Below, in pieces: positions 1 through 30,400 of a stretch of 64,000 nt of DNA. Both the position numbers and the translations under genes were made by a program. The stretch comes from Amycolatopsis sp. NBC_00345 (GTDB taxonomy: Bacteria; Actinomycetota; Actinomycetes; Mycobacteriales; Pseudonocardiaceae). The notes below the pieces were generated by a model. The model searched no databases. It was not told the origin of the DNA and saw only the letters and a list, made by a program, of their open reading frames with translations. The stretch lies in NCBI RefSeq assembly GCF_036116635.1, contig NZ_CP107995.1, positions 3,100,001 to 3,164,000 of the forward strand. The letters are read 5' to 3'. Position 1 is the stretch's first letter. Every line of letters begins with the position of its first letter.

Positions 1-2
1 GG

Positions 3-302
3 TGCACCGTCCACCACGTGATCCCCTGGGCACAGGGCGGACCCACCAACCTCACCAACCTCGTCCTGCTCTGCCCCACCCACCACCGGCTCATCCACCA
101 CAGCGGCTGGACCATCCAGATGCGCCACGGAATCCCCGAATTCCTCCCACCACCCTGGCTCGACCCCCACCGCACACCCCGACGCAACCACATCCACGAC
201 ACCACACCACCACGCCACCGACCGGCCCAGCACACCTGGCACCGGCGACTCCACTACGGACGGACAACCGACCCCTCGCAGACACCCACGAGGACGCAAT
301 GA
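3..302 (+). CDS. HNH endonuclease-domain protein, 3' end (DUF222/13E12 type)
   Basis: Only the C-terminal ~99 residues are in the window; the reading frame is open to base 3 and stops with TGA at 300-302. The visible part starts with the HNH/zinc-finger pattern Cys-x2-His-His-x3-Pro-Trp-x2-Gly-Gly, followed by Asn-Leu-x-Leu-Leu-Cys-x2-His-His-Arg-Leu, then a Trp-rich, Pro/Arg/His-rich tail. This is how the many DUF222-plus-HNH proteins of actinobacteria end. They are common chromosomal or repeat-associated genes whose function is poorly known; nuclease activity is inferred from the HNH fold only. It lies convergent to the PKS operon and has no evident metabolic link to it, so it probably marks the left border of the cluster. 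The same stretch is open in another + frame, but only this frame carries the motif. Confidence 0.85.
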   Translation, partial: CTVHHVIPWAQGGPTNLTNLVLLCPTHHRLIHHSGWTIQMRHGIPEFLPPPWLDPHRTPRRNHIHDTTPPRHRPAQHTWHRRLHYGRTTDPSQTPTRTQ

Positions 303-617
303 ACCGCCGAGCCAACCCCACCGGGAGCCAACCCCACCACCGGCAGCCAGGACGTCCGCGGCGACCTGCCGCCGTTCACCGGCGCCCTCAGCACCCTGCC
401 TACTGCCCACAGCGACAGGAAAGGCTCAACGTGACGCCACCATGCATGCCACTCCAAGGCCACACCGCGGAAGTGCCCGAACAACGGGCCCTCCCGGGCT
501 GATCCGGCCCGTTCTTCGACGCTACGTAGCTCAGGCGAACCGCCTCAGGACTCGATCAGCGACTTCGGCCGCAGGCCGGTCCAGTTCTGCTCGCCCTCTC
601 GTGGGTCCGTCCGGCGA
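303..617. other. Convergent intergenic region at the left cluster border
   Basis: This 315-base stretch lies between the stop of the HNH gene (+) and the stop of PKS-D (-). No reading frame in it has recognisable protein motifs. It contains three small symmetric elements: an 8-bp inverted repeat at 483-490/506-513, a perfect 10-bp palindrome GCTACGTAGC at 521-530, and a 5-bp hairpin AGGCG-AAC-CGCCT at 533-545. Any of them could help end transcription from either side. I see no tRNA, insertion sequence or attachment site. Confidence 0.6.
483..513. terminator. Possible weak terminator hairpin
   Basis: Inverted repeat AACGGGCC (483-490) and GGCCCGTT (506-513) with a 15-nt loop. It lies about 105 bases past the PKS-D stop and 180 bases past the HNH stop. 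There is no strong T run, so this is a weak candidate. Confidence 0.3.
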
Positions 618-21560
<20,943 letters not shown>

Positions 21561-21686
21561 GCGGGTGGTGCCTCCCAGGTGAGGGAACGCGGGCGTGTCC
21601 GCCGACCGTGCCGGTCTCCCGCCACAACCTTGCCGGACATGGCACTAGTGCTGTCACTAGTTGCTCGCGCCGTCGCCACGCCGGTG
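21561..21686. other. PKS-C/PKS-D intergenic region with a CACTAGT direct repeat
   Basis: 126 bases, the longest gap between PKS genes in the run (the other two are 42 and 16 bases). It holds CACTAGTG (21643-21650) and CACTAGTT (21655-21662) as a direct repeat with a 12-bp period; ACTAGT is itself palindromic. The PKS-D ribosome-binding site GGGAGG is also here. It could contain an internal promoter for PKS-D, but no clear -10/-35 pair is visible. Confidence 0.4.
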
Positions 21687-24600
21687 CTATCCGCGCCCGA
21701 GTTCCTTGTCGATGAAGGCGAACATCTCGTCGTCGCTGGCCGCGGTGAGTTCGCCGGTCTCCCCGCTGTCCTGCTCGCCGGCCGCCTCCAGCCGCCACTG
21801 GAGCGAGGCAAGCCGCTTCACCAGCAGGGAACGGGTATCGGCATCCAGTTCCGACGCCGACACCGCCGTTTCGAGCTTTTCGAGTTCCGCCAGCAGCGGA
21901 GCCGGTCCGGCGTCCACCCCCAGCTCCCCGCGGACGTGCCGGACCAGCGCGGCCGGGGTCGGGTGGTCGAAGATCAGCGTGATCGGCAGCCGGACGCCGA
22001 GGTCGGCGGCCAGCCGGTTGCGCAGCTCCACCGCGGTCAGCGAGGTCATGCCCAGTTCGAGGAAGCCGCGCTCGGGCTCGACGTCGCCCGCCGAGCCGTA
22101 CCCCAGTACCGCCGCGACGTGGCGGTGGACCAGGTCCAGCACCAGCTTCTCCTGCTCGGCCGGGCTCCGGCCCGCGAGCCGGTCCAGGATTCCGGGCCCT
22201 GCGGTGGCGGCCGCTTCGTTCCCGGCGAGCCGCCGCGCGGGGGCCGGCACCAGCTTGCGCAGCAGCGCGGGGACGATCTCGCTTCGGCCGATGGCCCGCA
22301 CGTCCAGCGGAGCGGTGACCATCAGGGAGTCGTCGACGGTGGCCGCCCGATCGAACAGGCCGAGGCCCTGTTCGGCAGTCATCGCCAGGACGCCGTCGCG
22401 GCGGAACCGGGCGAGGTCGGTCGCGTCCAGCCGTCCGGTCAATTCACTGCGCTGCTCCCAGAAGCCCCACGCCAGCGACGCCGCGGGAAGGCCGTCGGCC
22501 CGGCGATGCTGGGCCAGTGCGTCGAGGAAGGTGTTCGCCGCGGCGTAGCCGGCCTGCCCGGCCGCGCCGGAAACCCCGGAGAACGACGAGAACAGGACGA
22601 ACGCCGAAAGGTCCGCGCTCCGGGTGAGCTCGTGCAGGTTGAGCGCGGCGTCGACCTTGGGCCGCAGGACCTTCTCCACCCGCTCTCCGGTCAGCGCGTC
22701 GAGTACCCCGTCGTCGAGCACCCCGGCCAGGTGCACCACCCCGGACAGCGGATGCCCGGCGGGAATCCGCGCCAGCACCGCGGCCAGTTCGCCGTAGTCC
22801 GCGGCGTCACAGGCTTCGACGACGACCTCGGCCCCCATCCCGGTCAGCTCGTCGCGCAGTTCCCTCGCTCCGGCAGCATTGAGACCGCGGCGGCTGGTGA
22901 TCAGCAGCCGGCGTACCCCATGTTGTCCGACCAGGTGACGGCACAGCAGCGCGCCCAGGGTGCCGGTGCCGCCGGTGACGAGCACGGTGCCCGAGCCGGT
23001 GGGGTCCAGCTGCCAACCTGACGGGCCGGCTGGATCTGTTGGCTCTGCTGGGTTTGCTGGGTCTTTGACGGCCTTCGCGCGGACGAGCCGGGCGGCGGTG
23101 ATAGTGCCGCGGCGCAGCGCGATCTGTGGTTCACCGGCGGCGACGGCGCCGGTGATCGCGGTGACCAGCGCCTTACCGGAGCTGTCCTCGTCGTCGAGGT
23201 CGACCAGGGTGATCCGGCCGGGGTTCTCGGACTGGGCCGACCGCACCAGTCCCCACACGCCCGCTTCGGCGAGTCCGGGCACGTGCTCGTCCGGTGCGGC
23301 GGCGACCGCCTGGCGGGTGAGCACGACCAGGTGCGCGTCGTCGAACCTGCGGTCGCGCAGGAATTCCTGGACTGCTTCCAGTACGTCGCGGACCGCCTGG
23401 TGCGCGGCCTCCGCGACGTCGGCACCGGTCGACGGCGCCACAGGCAGCAACAGCAGGCTCGGGACGGCGTCATCAGCGGTCCCGAGTTCGCCGAGGTCCG
23501 CGAAACCGGTCGCCGGTACACCGGAACGCTCCACAATGGACAGAATCGGCCCGTCGCCGAGCACGGCCCAGTGACCGGTCGGTTCACGGCCGTCACCGCC
23601 GGGCACGGGGACCCACTCGACCTGGAACAGCGAGTCCCGGTGGGACGGCCCCGCGGGCGCGAAACCGCCGGCCGGGATCGTGCCCCGCCGGACCGAACCG
23701 GCTTTCAGCACCGGGGCGCCGGTCAGATCGGCCGCCGTGACCGACCATCCGCCGGGCGCGGCCGGGGCGAGGCTGATCCGCAACGCGGTCGCGCCGGTGG
23801 CGTGCACCTCGACGTCCTGCCAGACCGAGGGCAGGCCCGGACCGCCGTCGGGCCCGGCGTCCGGCGCGAGGGCCGCGGCGAGAGCGGTCTGCAGCAGCGC
23901 CGGGTGCACGGCGAACCGGGATCCGGCCGCGCGGACGGCTTCGGGCAGCGCGGTCTCCACGAAGACTTCCTCGCCGCGGCGCCACACGGCGACGAGGTTG
24001 TGGAACACCGGTCCCGGGTCATGTCCGGCGGCGAACGCGGCGCCGAGGAAATCGTCGATCTCCACCGGCTGCGCGCCTTCCGGCGGCCAGCTCGCCTCGA
24101 CGGGGGCCGGGATGCCGGCGGAGGCCGCCGACAGCGTCGCAGTGGCGTGGCAGGTCCACGGCCGGTCGCTTCCGGGGTCTTCGGCCCGGGAGTAGACCGC
24201 GACCGCGCAGCGGCCGTCGTCCTGGGCGGCCTCGGTGTCGGCGGTGGCGTCCACGACCACCTGCAGCTGGACCGACTCCCCCTCGCCGAGGACCAGCGGC
24301 CGGTGCACGGCCAGTTCGTCGAGCACGCGGCGGCCGGCCTCGTCACCGGCGCGGACGGCCCATTCGACGAAAGCGGTGTCGGGGACGACAACCGAGCCGA
24401 GGACCACGTGGTCGGCCAGCCAGGAATGCGACGCGAGCCCGATCCGGCCGGTCAGCACGACACCATCGCTGCCGGCCCGGCCGAGCGTGGCACCCAGCAT
24501 GGGGTGGTCGGCCAGGTCCAGGCCGAGGTCCGCCGGGTTCGCCGAGCCCTCCCGCGGTTCCAGCCAGTGCCGCTCGCGCTGGAAGGCGTAGGTCGGGAGG

Positions 24601-27437
24601 TCGGCCCGGCGGCCACCGGCCACGAGGTCGCGCCAGTCGAGCGGGACGCCGTGCACGTGCGCCTCGGCGAGTGCGGTGAGCAAACGGGTCCGGCCACCGT
24701 CGTCGCGGCGCAGCGAGCCGAGCACCACGGCGCCGGTGGCGCCCGCGGAGTCGATGGTGTCCTGCAGGCCGGTGGCGAGCACCGGATGGGGCGAGCACTC
24801 GATGAACACCTCGTGCCCGGCGTCGAGCAGGGACCGGACCGAGGCCTCCAGCTGCACGGTGGTGCGCAGGTTGGTGAACCAGTAAGCGGCGCCGAGCTCG
24901 GCGGTGTCGATCCAGTCGCCGGTCACCGTGGAGAAGAACGGCACTTCGGAGCTGCGCGGCGTGATCGCGGACAGGCTCGAGGCGAGCTCCTCGCGCAGCT
25001 CGTCGACCTGAGCCGAATGCGACGCGTAGTCCACGGCGATCTTCTTCGCCCGCACGCCTTCGCCCGCGTACGAGGCAATCAGCTCGTCCAGTGCCTCGGG
25101 CTCCCCGGAAACGACCACTGTGGACGGTCCGTTGACCGCGGCGACCGAGACCCGGCCCGCCCAGCGCTCCAGCCGGCTCAGCACCTCCTCGTGGTTCGCC
25201 GCGACCGACACCATGCCGCCCCGGCTGGACAGTCCGCGCGCGATGGCCTGGCTGCGGACCGCGACGATCCGGGCGCCGTCGGCGAGCGACAGTCCACCCG
25301 CGACACACGCGGCCGCGATCTCGCCCTGTGAGTGGCCGATGACCGCGGCGGCCTCCACCCCGTGGGCCAGCCAGACCGCGGCCAGCGAAACCATCATCGC
25401 CCAGAGCGCGGGCTGCGCGACGTCGACCCGGGAGAGGTCTGCCGAGCCCTCGTCGCCGCGCAGCACCGAGGCCAGCGACCAGTCGGTGAAGGGCCGCAAG
25501 GCCTCCTCGCACTCGGCGATCCGGGCCGCGAACGCGGGGGACGCCCGCAGCAGTTCGGCGCCCATCCCGATCCATTGGGAACCCTGGCCGGGGAAGACCA
25601 GCACGGCGCCGCGGGCGTGGGCGGCGCCGCCGGAGACGAGGCCGGCCGCCGGCTCCCCCGCGGCGATCGCCCGCAAGCCGGCGAGCAGCTCGTCCTGGCC
25701 GGTCCCGACGACGACCGCCCGCCGTTCGAGCGAGGCGCGCGTGGTGGCCAGGGAGAACGCCGTGTCGGCGGGAGCCTGCGGTGCTTCGGTGAGGAATCCG
25801 AGCAGGTTGCGGGCCTGGGCCCGCAGGCCGCGCTCGGTTCGAGCCGACAGCAGCCACGGCACGATCGGGTCCGGGGTGCCGGGCTCCGGCGCCGGGGTGG
25901 CCGCGGTGGCCCGGGTGCCCGGGGTAGTGGCGGCCGGGGTGGCCGAGGTAGCGGCGGCGTCCGGGATGTCCCGGATGCCCGGGGTAGCGGTGGCCGGGGT
26001 AGCCGGGGTATCGGCAGCCGGGGTGGCCGAGGTAGCGGCGACGTCCGGGGTCGCCGGAATGTCTGCGGGGGCCTGTTCGAGGATGACGTGGGCGTTGGTG
26101 CCGCTGATCCCGAACGAAGAGACCCCGGCGCGGCGCGGGCGGCCGGTCTCCGGCCAGGGCATCCGCTCGGTGGTCACCGCCACCCCGCCGGCGGACCAGT
26201 CGACGTGGGAGCTGGGGGCGTCGACGTGGATCGTCGGCGGCAGCACCCCGTGCCGCATGGCCATGATCATCTTGATCACGCCCGCGGCGCCGGCCGCGCC
26301 CTGGGTGTGGGCGAGGTTCGACTTGACCGAACCGATCCACAGTGGACGGTCGCGGCCGGGGCCGTAGGCGGCGAGCAGGGCCTGCGCCTCGATCGGGTCG
26401 CCGAGGGTGGTCCCGGTGCCATGCCCTTCGACCGCGTCGATGTCGGCCGGGGTGAGCCCGGAGGCGGCCAGCGCGGCCTTGATCACCCGCTGCTGGGACA
26501 GGCCGTTCGGCGCGGTCAGGCCGTTCGACGCGCCGTCGGAGTTCACCGCGCCGCCGCGCACCACGGCCAGCACCTCGTGGCCGTGGCGCCGGGCGTCGGA
26601 CAACCGCTCCACCACCAGGACGCCGGCGCCTTCCGACCAGCCGGTGCCGTCGGCGGCCTCGGCGAACGACTTGCAGCGCCCGTCGGGCGCGAGCCCGCCC
26701 TGCCGGGTGAACTCGACGAACCCCGACGGCGTCGCCATCACCGTCACGCCGCCGGCCAGCGCCAGCGAGCATTCACCGTTGCGCAGGGCCTGCGCGGCCA
26801 GCTGCAGCGAGACCAGCGACGACGAACAGCCGGTGTCGATGGTTACCGAAGGGCCTTCGAAGCCGAACGAGTAGGACACCCGGCCCGAAAGGACACTCGC
26901 GAGCAGCCCGGTGGCCGCGTGGGCGTCCGCTTCGGCACCCGCCTTCGCCACCAGCTCGGCGTAGTCCTGCCCGGTCGTGCCGATGAACACCCCCGTCCGG
27001 CTGCCGTGCAGCGACAGCGGGTCGATCCCGGCGCGCTCGAGCGCCTCCCACGCCGTCTCCAGCAGGACCCGCTGCTGCGGATCCATCGCCGCGGCCTCGC
27101 GGGGCGAGATCCCGAAGAACGCGGCGTCGAAATCGGCCACGTGGTCCAGGAAGCCGCCCTCACGGGCGCCGCTGCGGTCGCGGCCCTCGCCGCGGAGCGC
27201 GTCGAAGTCCCAGCCCCGGTCGGTGGGGAACGGCCCGACGGCGTCGCGCCCTTCTTCGACCAGCTGCCACAGCGCCTCGGGCGAGCTCACCCCGCCGGGG
27301 AACCGGCAGCCGATCCCGACCACGGCCATCGGCTCGACCGTCGCGGCGACGAGCTGCTCGTTCTGCCGGCGCAGGCGCTCGACCTCCTTGAGCGACTTGC
27401 GCAGGGCCTCGACATACGGCTCGGGCGAATTCGTCAT
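21687..27437 (-). CDS. Modular type I polyketide synthase, one module (PKS-C, module 6)
   Basis: 1916 aa. I chose the ATG at 27437, which has GGAG 8 bases upstream and begins a typical class 1b docking helix (PYVEALRKSLKEVERLRRQN). A longer frame would start inside PKS-B. Order: docking 1-34, KS 35-~460 (active site DTGCSSS; the later His motif reads NLAHTQ), a repeat-rich linker, AT ~608-910 (Ser703 in GHSQGE, plus YASH, so methylmalonyl-CoA), DH-like ~975-1250, KR ~1480-1665 (LDD, Tyr1631), ACP ~1760-1835 (Ser1799 in GMTSL rather than GFDSL), C-terminal docking ending SDDEMFAFIDKELGRG. The DH keeps His1010, but the usual catalytic Asp of LLDAALH is Gln1183 (LLQTALA), so dehydration should fail. 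Predicted output is CH(OH)-CH(CH3). It starts 16 bp after PKS-B. Confidence 0.96.
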   Translation of the reverse strand: MTNSPEPYVEALRKSLKEVERLRRQNEQLVAATVEPMAVVGIGCRFPGGVSSPEALWQLVEEGRDAVGPFPTDRGWDFDALRGEGRDRSGAREGGFLDHVADFDAAFFGISPREAAAMDPQQRVLLETAWEALERAGIDPLSLHGSRTGVFIGTTGQDYAELVAKAGAEADAHAATGLLASVLSGRVSYSFGFEGPSVTIDTGCSSSLVSLQLAAQALRNGECSLALAGGVTVMATPSGFVEFTRQGGLAPDGRCKSFAEAADGTGWSEGAGVLVVERLSDARRHGHEVLAVVRGGAVNSDGASNGLTAPNGLSQQRVIKAALAASGLTPADIDAVEGHGTGTTLGDPIEAQALLAAYGPGRDRPLWIGSVKSNLAHTQGAAGAAGVIKMIMAMRHGVLPPTIHVDAPSSHVDWSAGGVAVTTERMPWPETGRPRRAGVSSFGISGTNAHVILEQAPADIPATPDVAATSATPAADTPATPATATPGIRDIPDAAATSATPAATTPGTRATAATPAPEPGTPDPIVPWLLSARTERGLRAQARNLLGFLTEAPQAPADTAFSLATTRASLERRAVVVGTGQDELLAGLRAIAAGEPAAGLVSGGAAHARGAVLVFPGQGSQWIGMGAELLRASPAFAARIAECEEALRPFTDWSLASVLRGDEGSADLSRVDVAQPALWAMMVSLAAVWLAHGVEAAAVIGHSQGEIAAACVAGGLSLADGARIVAVRSQAIARGLSSRGGMVSVAANHEEVLSRLERWAGRVSVAAVNGPSTVVVSGEPEALDELIASYAGEGVRAKKIAVDYASHSAQVDELREELASSLSAITPRSSEVPFFSTVTGDWIDTAELGAAYWFTNLRTTVQLEASVRSLLDAGHEVFIECSPHPVLATGLQDTIDSAGATGAVVLGSLRRDDGGRTRLLTALAEAHVHGVPLDWRDLVAGGRRADLPTYAFQRERHWLEPREGSANPADLGLDLADHPMLGATLGRAGSDGVVLTGRIGLASHSWLADHVVLGSVVVPDTAFVEWAVRAGDEAGRRVLDELAVHRPLVLGEGESVQLQVVVDATADTEAAQDDGRCAVAVYSRAEDPGSDRPWTCHATATLSAASAGIPAPVEASWPPEGAQPVEIDDFLGAAFAAGHDPGPVFHNLVAVWRRGEEVFVETALPEAVRAAGSRFAVHPALLQTALAAALAPDAGPDGGPGLPSVWQDVEVHATGATALRISLAPAAPGGWSVTAADLTGAPVLKAGSVRRGTIPAGGFAPAGPSHRDSLFQVEWVPVPGGDGREPTGHWAVLGDGPILSIVERSGVPATGFADLGELGTADDAVPSLLLLPVAPSTGADVAEAAHQAVRDVLEAVQEFLRDRRFDDAHLVVLTRQAVAAAPDEHVPGLAEAGVWGLVRSAQSENPGRITLVDLDDEDSSGKALVTAITGAVAAGEPQIALRRGTITAARLVRAKAVKDPANPAEPTDPAGPSGWQLDPTGSGTVLVTGGTGTLGALLCRHLVGQHGVRRLLITSRRGLNAAGARELRDELTGMGAEVVVEACDAADYGELAAVLARIPAGHPLSGVVHLAGVLDDGVLDALTGERVEKVLRPKVDAALNLHELTRSADLSAFVLFSSFSGVSGAAGQAGYAAANTFLDALAQHRRADGLPAASLAWGFWEQRSELTGRLDATDLARFRRDGVLAMTAEQGLGLFDRAATVDDSLMVTAPLDVRAIGRSEIVPALLRKLVPAPARRLAGNEAAATAGPGILDRLAGRSPAEQEKLVLDLVHRHVAAVLGYGSAGDVEPERGFLELGMTSLTAVELRNRLAADLGVRLPITLIFDHPTPAALVRHVRGELGVDAGPAPLLAELEKLETAVSASELDADTRSLLVKRLASLQWRLEAAGEQDSGETGELTAASDDEMFAFIDKELGRG
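25931..26050 (-). repeat. Minisatellite in the PKS-C KS-AT linker
   Basis: Two nearly identical copies of about 35 bp (25931-25964 and 26015-26050) are offset by 84 bp within a degenerate repeat field. The encoded linker is almost entirely Ala, Thr and Pro and twice contains AATSATPAA. The repeat keeps the frame and lies between KS and AT. Confidence 0.75.
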
Positions 27438-27453
27438 CAGTTCCACTCCAGCA

Positions 27454-30400
27454 TCAGTTCGTCGTGCCCTCGGCGGCGAGCCGCAGCAGGCTTTCGGCGT
27501 CCATGTCGTCGATCGAGCCGCCATCGCCGGGCAGCTCCCCGAACTCACCAGGCCCGTCGGAAAGCGGCCGGTCGGAAAGCTGCAGCAGCATGTCCAGCAG
27601 GCCCGACTGCCGGAGGCGGCCGATCGGGATGGCGGCCAGCGCGGCCCGCACCCCGGCCTCCTCGCCGTCGGCCGGGGCCGCCGCGCCGTCCGGCAGGAGT
27701 TCGGCGAGCAGGTGCCGGGTCAGCGCGTCCGGCGTCGGGTAGTCGAAGACGAGCGCCCCGGGCAGGGCCAGCCCGGTCACCGAGCCGAGCCGGTTGCGCA
27801 GCGCCACCGCGACCACCGAGTTCAGCCCGAGGTCGCGGAACGGCCGGTCCGCCGGCACGGTTTCGGCCGAGTCGTGCCCGAGCGCGGCCGCCACCTCGGC
27901 GCGGACGACCCCGAGCAGGGCGCGGCCGCGTTCGGCGTTCGGCAGGCCGAGCAGGCGCTGCTTGAGCGCCGGCTCCTCGGTGTCGGCCGGGACCTCAAGT
28001 GCGGCAAGGACTTCGGGGAGTGTGGACAGCAGCGGGCTCGGCCGCATCGCGGTGAACGGCGGGGCGAACCGCGCCCAGTCGACGTCCGCGACCGTCAGGG
28101 TGGCCCGGCCCTCGTCGAGGGCGCGGCCCAGCGCGGAGATCGCCAGTTCCGGGTCCATCGGGCCGACCCCGGCCCGCTGCAGCGCGGCGCGGACGCCGGC
28201 TTCGGCGGCCATGCCGGTCTCCCCCCACGAGCCCCAGGACACCGAGGTCGCGGCGAGTCCCCGGCTCACGCGGAGTTCGGCCAGCGCGTCGAGGTAGGCG
28301 TTCGCCGCGGCGTAACCGGGCTGCCCGCCACTGCCCCAGATCGCCGCGCCCGAGGAGAACAACACGAACTGCTCGAGGTCACCGGTCAGCTCGTGGAGGT
28401 TCCGCGCGCCGGCCAGCTTGGAGCGGAGAACGGCCGCGAGCCCCTCGGGGGTCAGTGCCGCCACCGGGTCGTCGTCGGGCACCCCGGCGGCGTGGAACAC
28501 CGCGGTCAACGGGAACTCCGCCGGGATCCGGCCCAGCAGCGCGGCGAGTGCCGCGCGATCGCCGACGTCGCAGGCTTCCACCGTCACCCGGGCGCCAGTG
28601 TCCTCCAGTTCGGCGCGCAGGGTGTCGGCGCCGGGGGCGGCAGGCCCGCGCCGGCCGGCCAGCACCACGTGGCCGGCCCCGTTCGCGGCGACCCATCGGG
28701 CCACCCGAGCCCCGACCCCACCGGTGCCGCCGGTGACCAGCACCGTCCCATGTGGACGGTACGGGGACCCCGTGCGCCCACCGGCGGCCGGCGCGCGCAC
28801 CAGACGGCGGCCGAACACGCCCGACGAGCGGACCGCCACCTGGTCTTCGCGGTACGCGCCGGCCAGTACCCCGGTGAGGTGGGCCGCCGCGCGGGCGTCG
28901 AGCACCTCGGGCAGGTCGACCAGGCCGCCCCAGCGGGGCGGGTGTTCCAGCGCCGCCACGCGGCCGAAGCCCCACAGCGCGGCCTGCACCGGGCGAAGCG
29001 TCCCGTCGCCGGAACCGGCGGCCACCGCGCCGCGGGTCAGGCACCACAGCGGTGCTTCGAGACCCAGCTCGCCCAAGGCCTGGACCAGCGCCACCGTGCC
29101 GGCCAGCCCACCTGGGACGTCCTCCGCGCACGGCTCTTCGTCGAGACCGAGCAGCGAGACGATCCCGGCCGGGGTCACGCCGTCGAGCGCGGATTTCACC
29201 TGCTCGGCCACGCGTTCGCGGCCGGCGGCGGTGATCACCTGGCACCGGACCGAAGCACCGGCCGCGTGCAGGGCGGCGGCGACCTCGTCCGAGAGCGGGC
29301 CGTCCTCGGCGGTGACGAGCAGCCAGGTGCCATCCGGTTCCGCGTCGGCCGCGGTCACCGGGTGCCACTCGACGCGGTAGCGCCAGCCGTCGACGACCGA
29401 ATCACGGCGGGACCGGGCGTGCCATTCCGACAGGGCCGGGAGTACCGCCTCCAGGGGCCCGAACTCGCCGTCGAGCCCCAGCTCCCCGGCCAGCGACTTC
29501 ACATCGCCGCTCCGGACCAGCTGCCAGAACTCGGTGTCCGGCGCCGGGCCGGGCTGGGCCGCCGGCTCGCGTTCGGCGTCGGCCCAGAAACGGCGGCGCT
29601 GGAAGGCGTACGTGGGCAGGGTGACCGTTCGCGGGTCGCCGTCGGCGAACACGCTGCTCCAGTCCACCGGCACGCCGTGCGTGTGCGCTTCGGCGAGCGA
29701 GGTGAGGAAACGCCTCGTGCCGCCTTCGTCCCGACGCAACGAGCCGAGCACCGCGCTCGAGTCACCGCCCTCGGATTCGACGGTCTCCTGCACGCCGCCC
29801 AGCAGCACCGGATGCGGGCTCGCTTCGACGAACACCCCGTGTCCGCCGGTCACCAGCGCGCGGGTCGCCCGCTCCAGCTGAACGGTCTGCCGCAGGTTCG
29901 TGTACCAGTAGCCCGCGTCGAGTCCGGTGGTGTCGATCAGCGCGCCGGTCACCGTCGAGCAGAACGGCACCTGGGCCGCCCGGGGCCGGACCGGGGCGAG
30001 GACCCGGAGCAGCTCCTCGCGCACGGTCTCGACCTGAGGGCCGTGCGAGGCGTAGTCCACGGCGATCCGGCGGGCGCGGACGTCCTGGCTCACGCACTCC
30101 GCCAGCAGCCCGTCGAGCGCGGCGGGCGTGCCGGACACCGCCACCGACGACGGGCCGTTGACCGCGGCCAGCGAAACGCTTTCGCCGAACGGCAGCAGCA
30201 GGTCCGAAACCCGCTCGGCCGACGCGGCGATCGAGACCATCCCGCCGAGGCCCGAGAGCCCCAGCAAAGCCTTACTGCGCAAGGCGACCACCCGCGCGGC
30301 GTCTTCGAGGGAAAGGGCGCCGGCCACGTGGGCCGCCGCGATCTCGCCCTGCGAGTGGCCGATCACGGCGGCGGGCTCGACGCCGTGGGATCGCCACACC

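Noticed and set aside
1..302. HNH gene as part of the cluster or as a homing/mobile element
   Set aside because: Only the C-terminal end is visible, such genes are common in actinobacterial chromosomes, and no inverted repeats, transposase or intron signs surround it.
27438..27548. Upstream extension of PKS-C by 37 residues
   Set aside because: It would overlap the end of PKS-B out of frame. The ATG at 27437 has a good ribosome-binding site and directly begins the docking helix.
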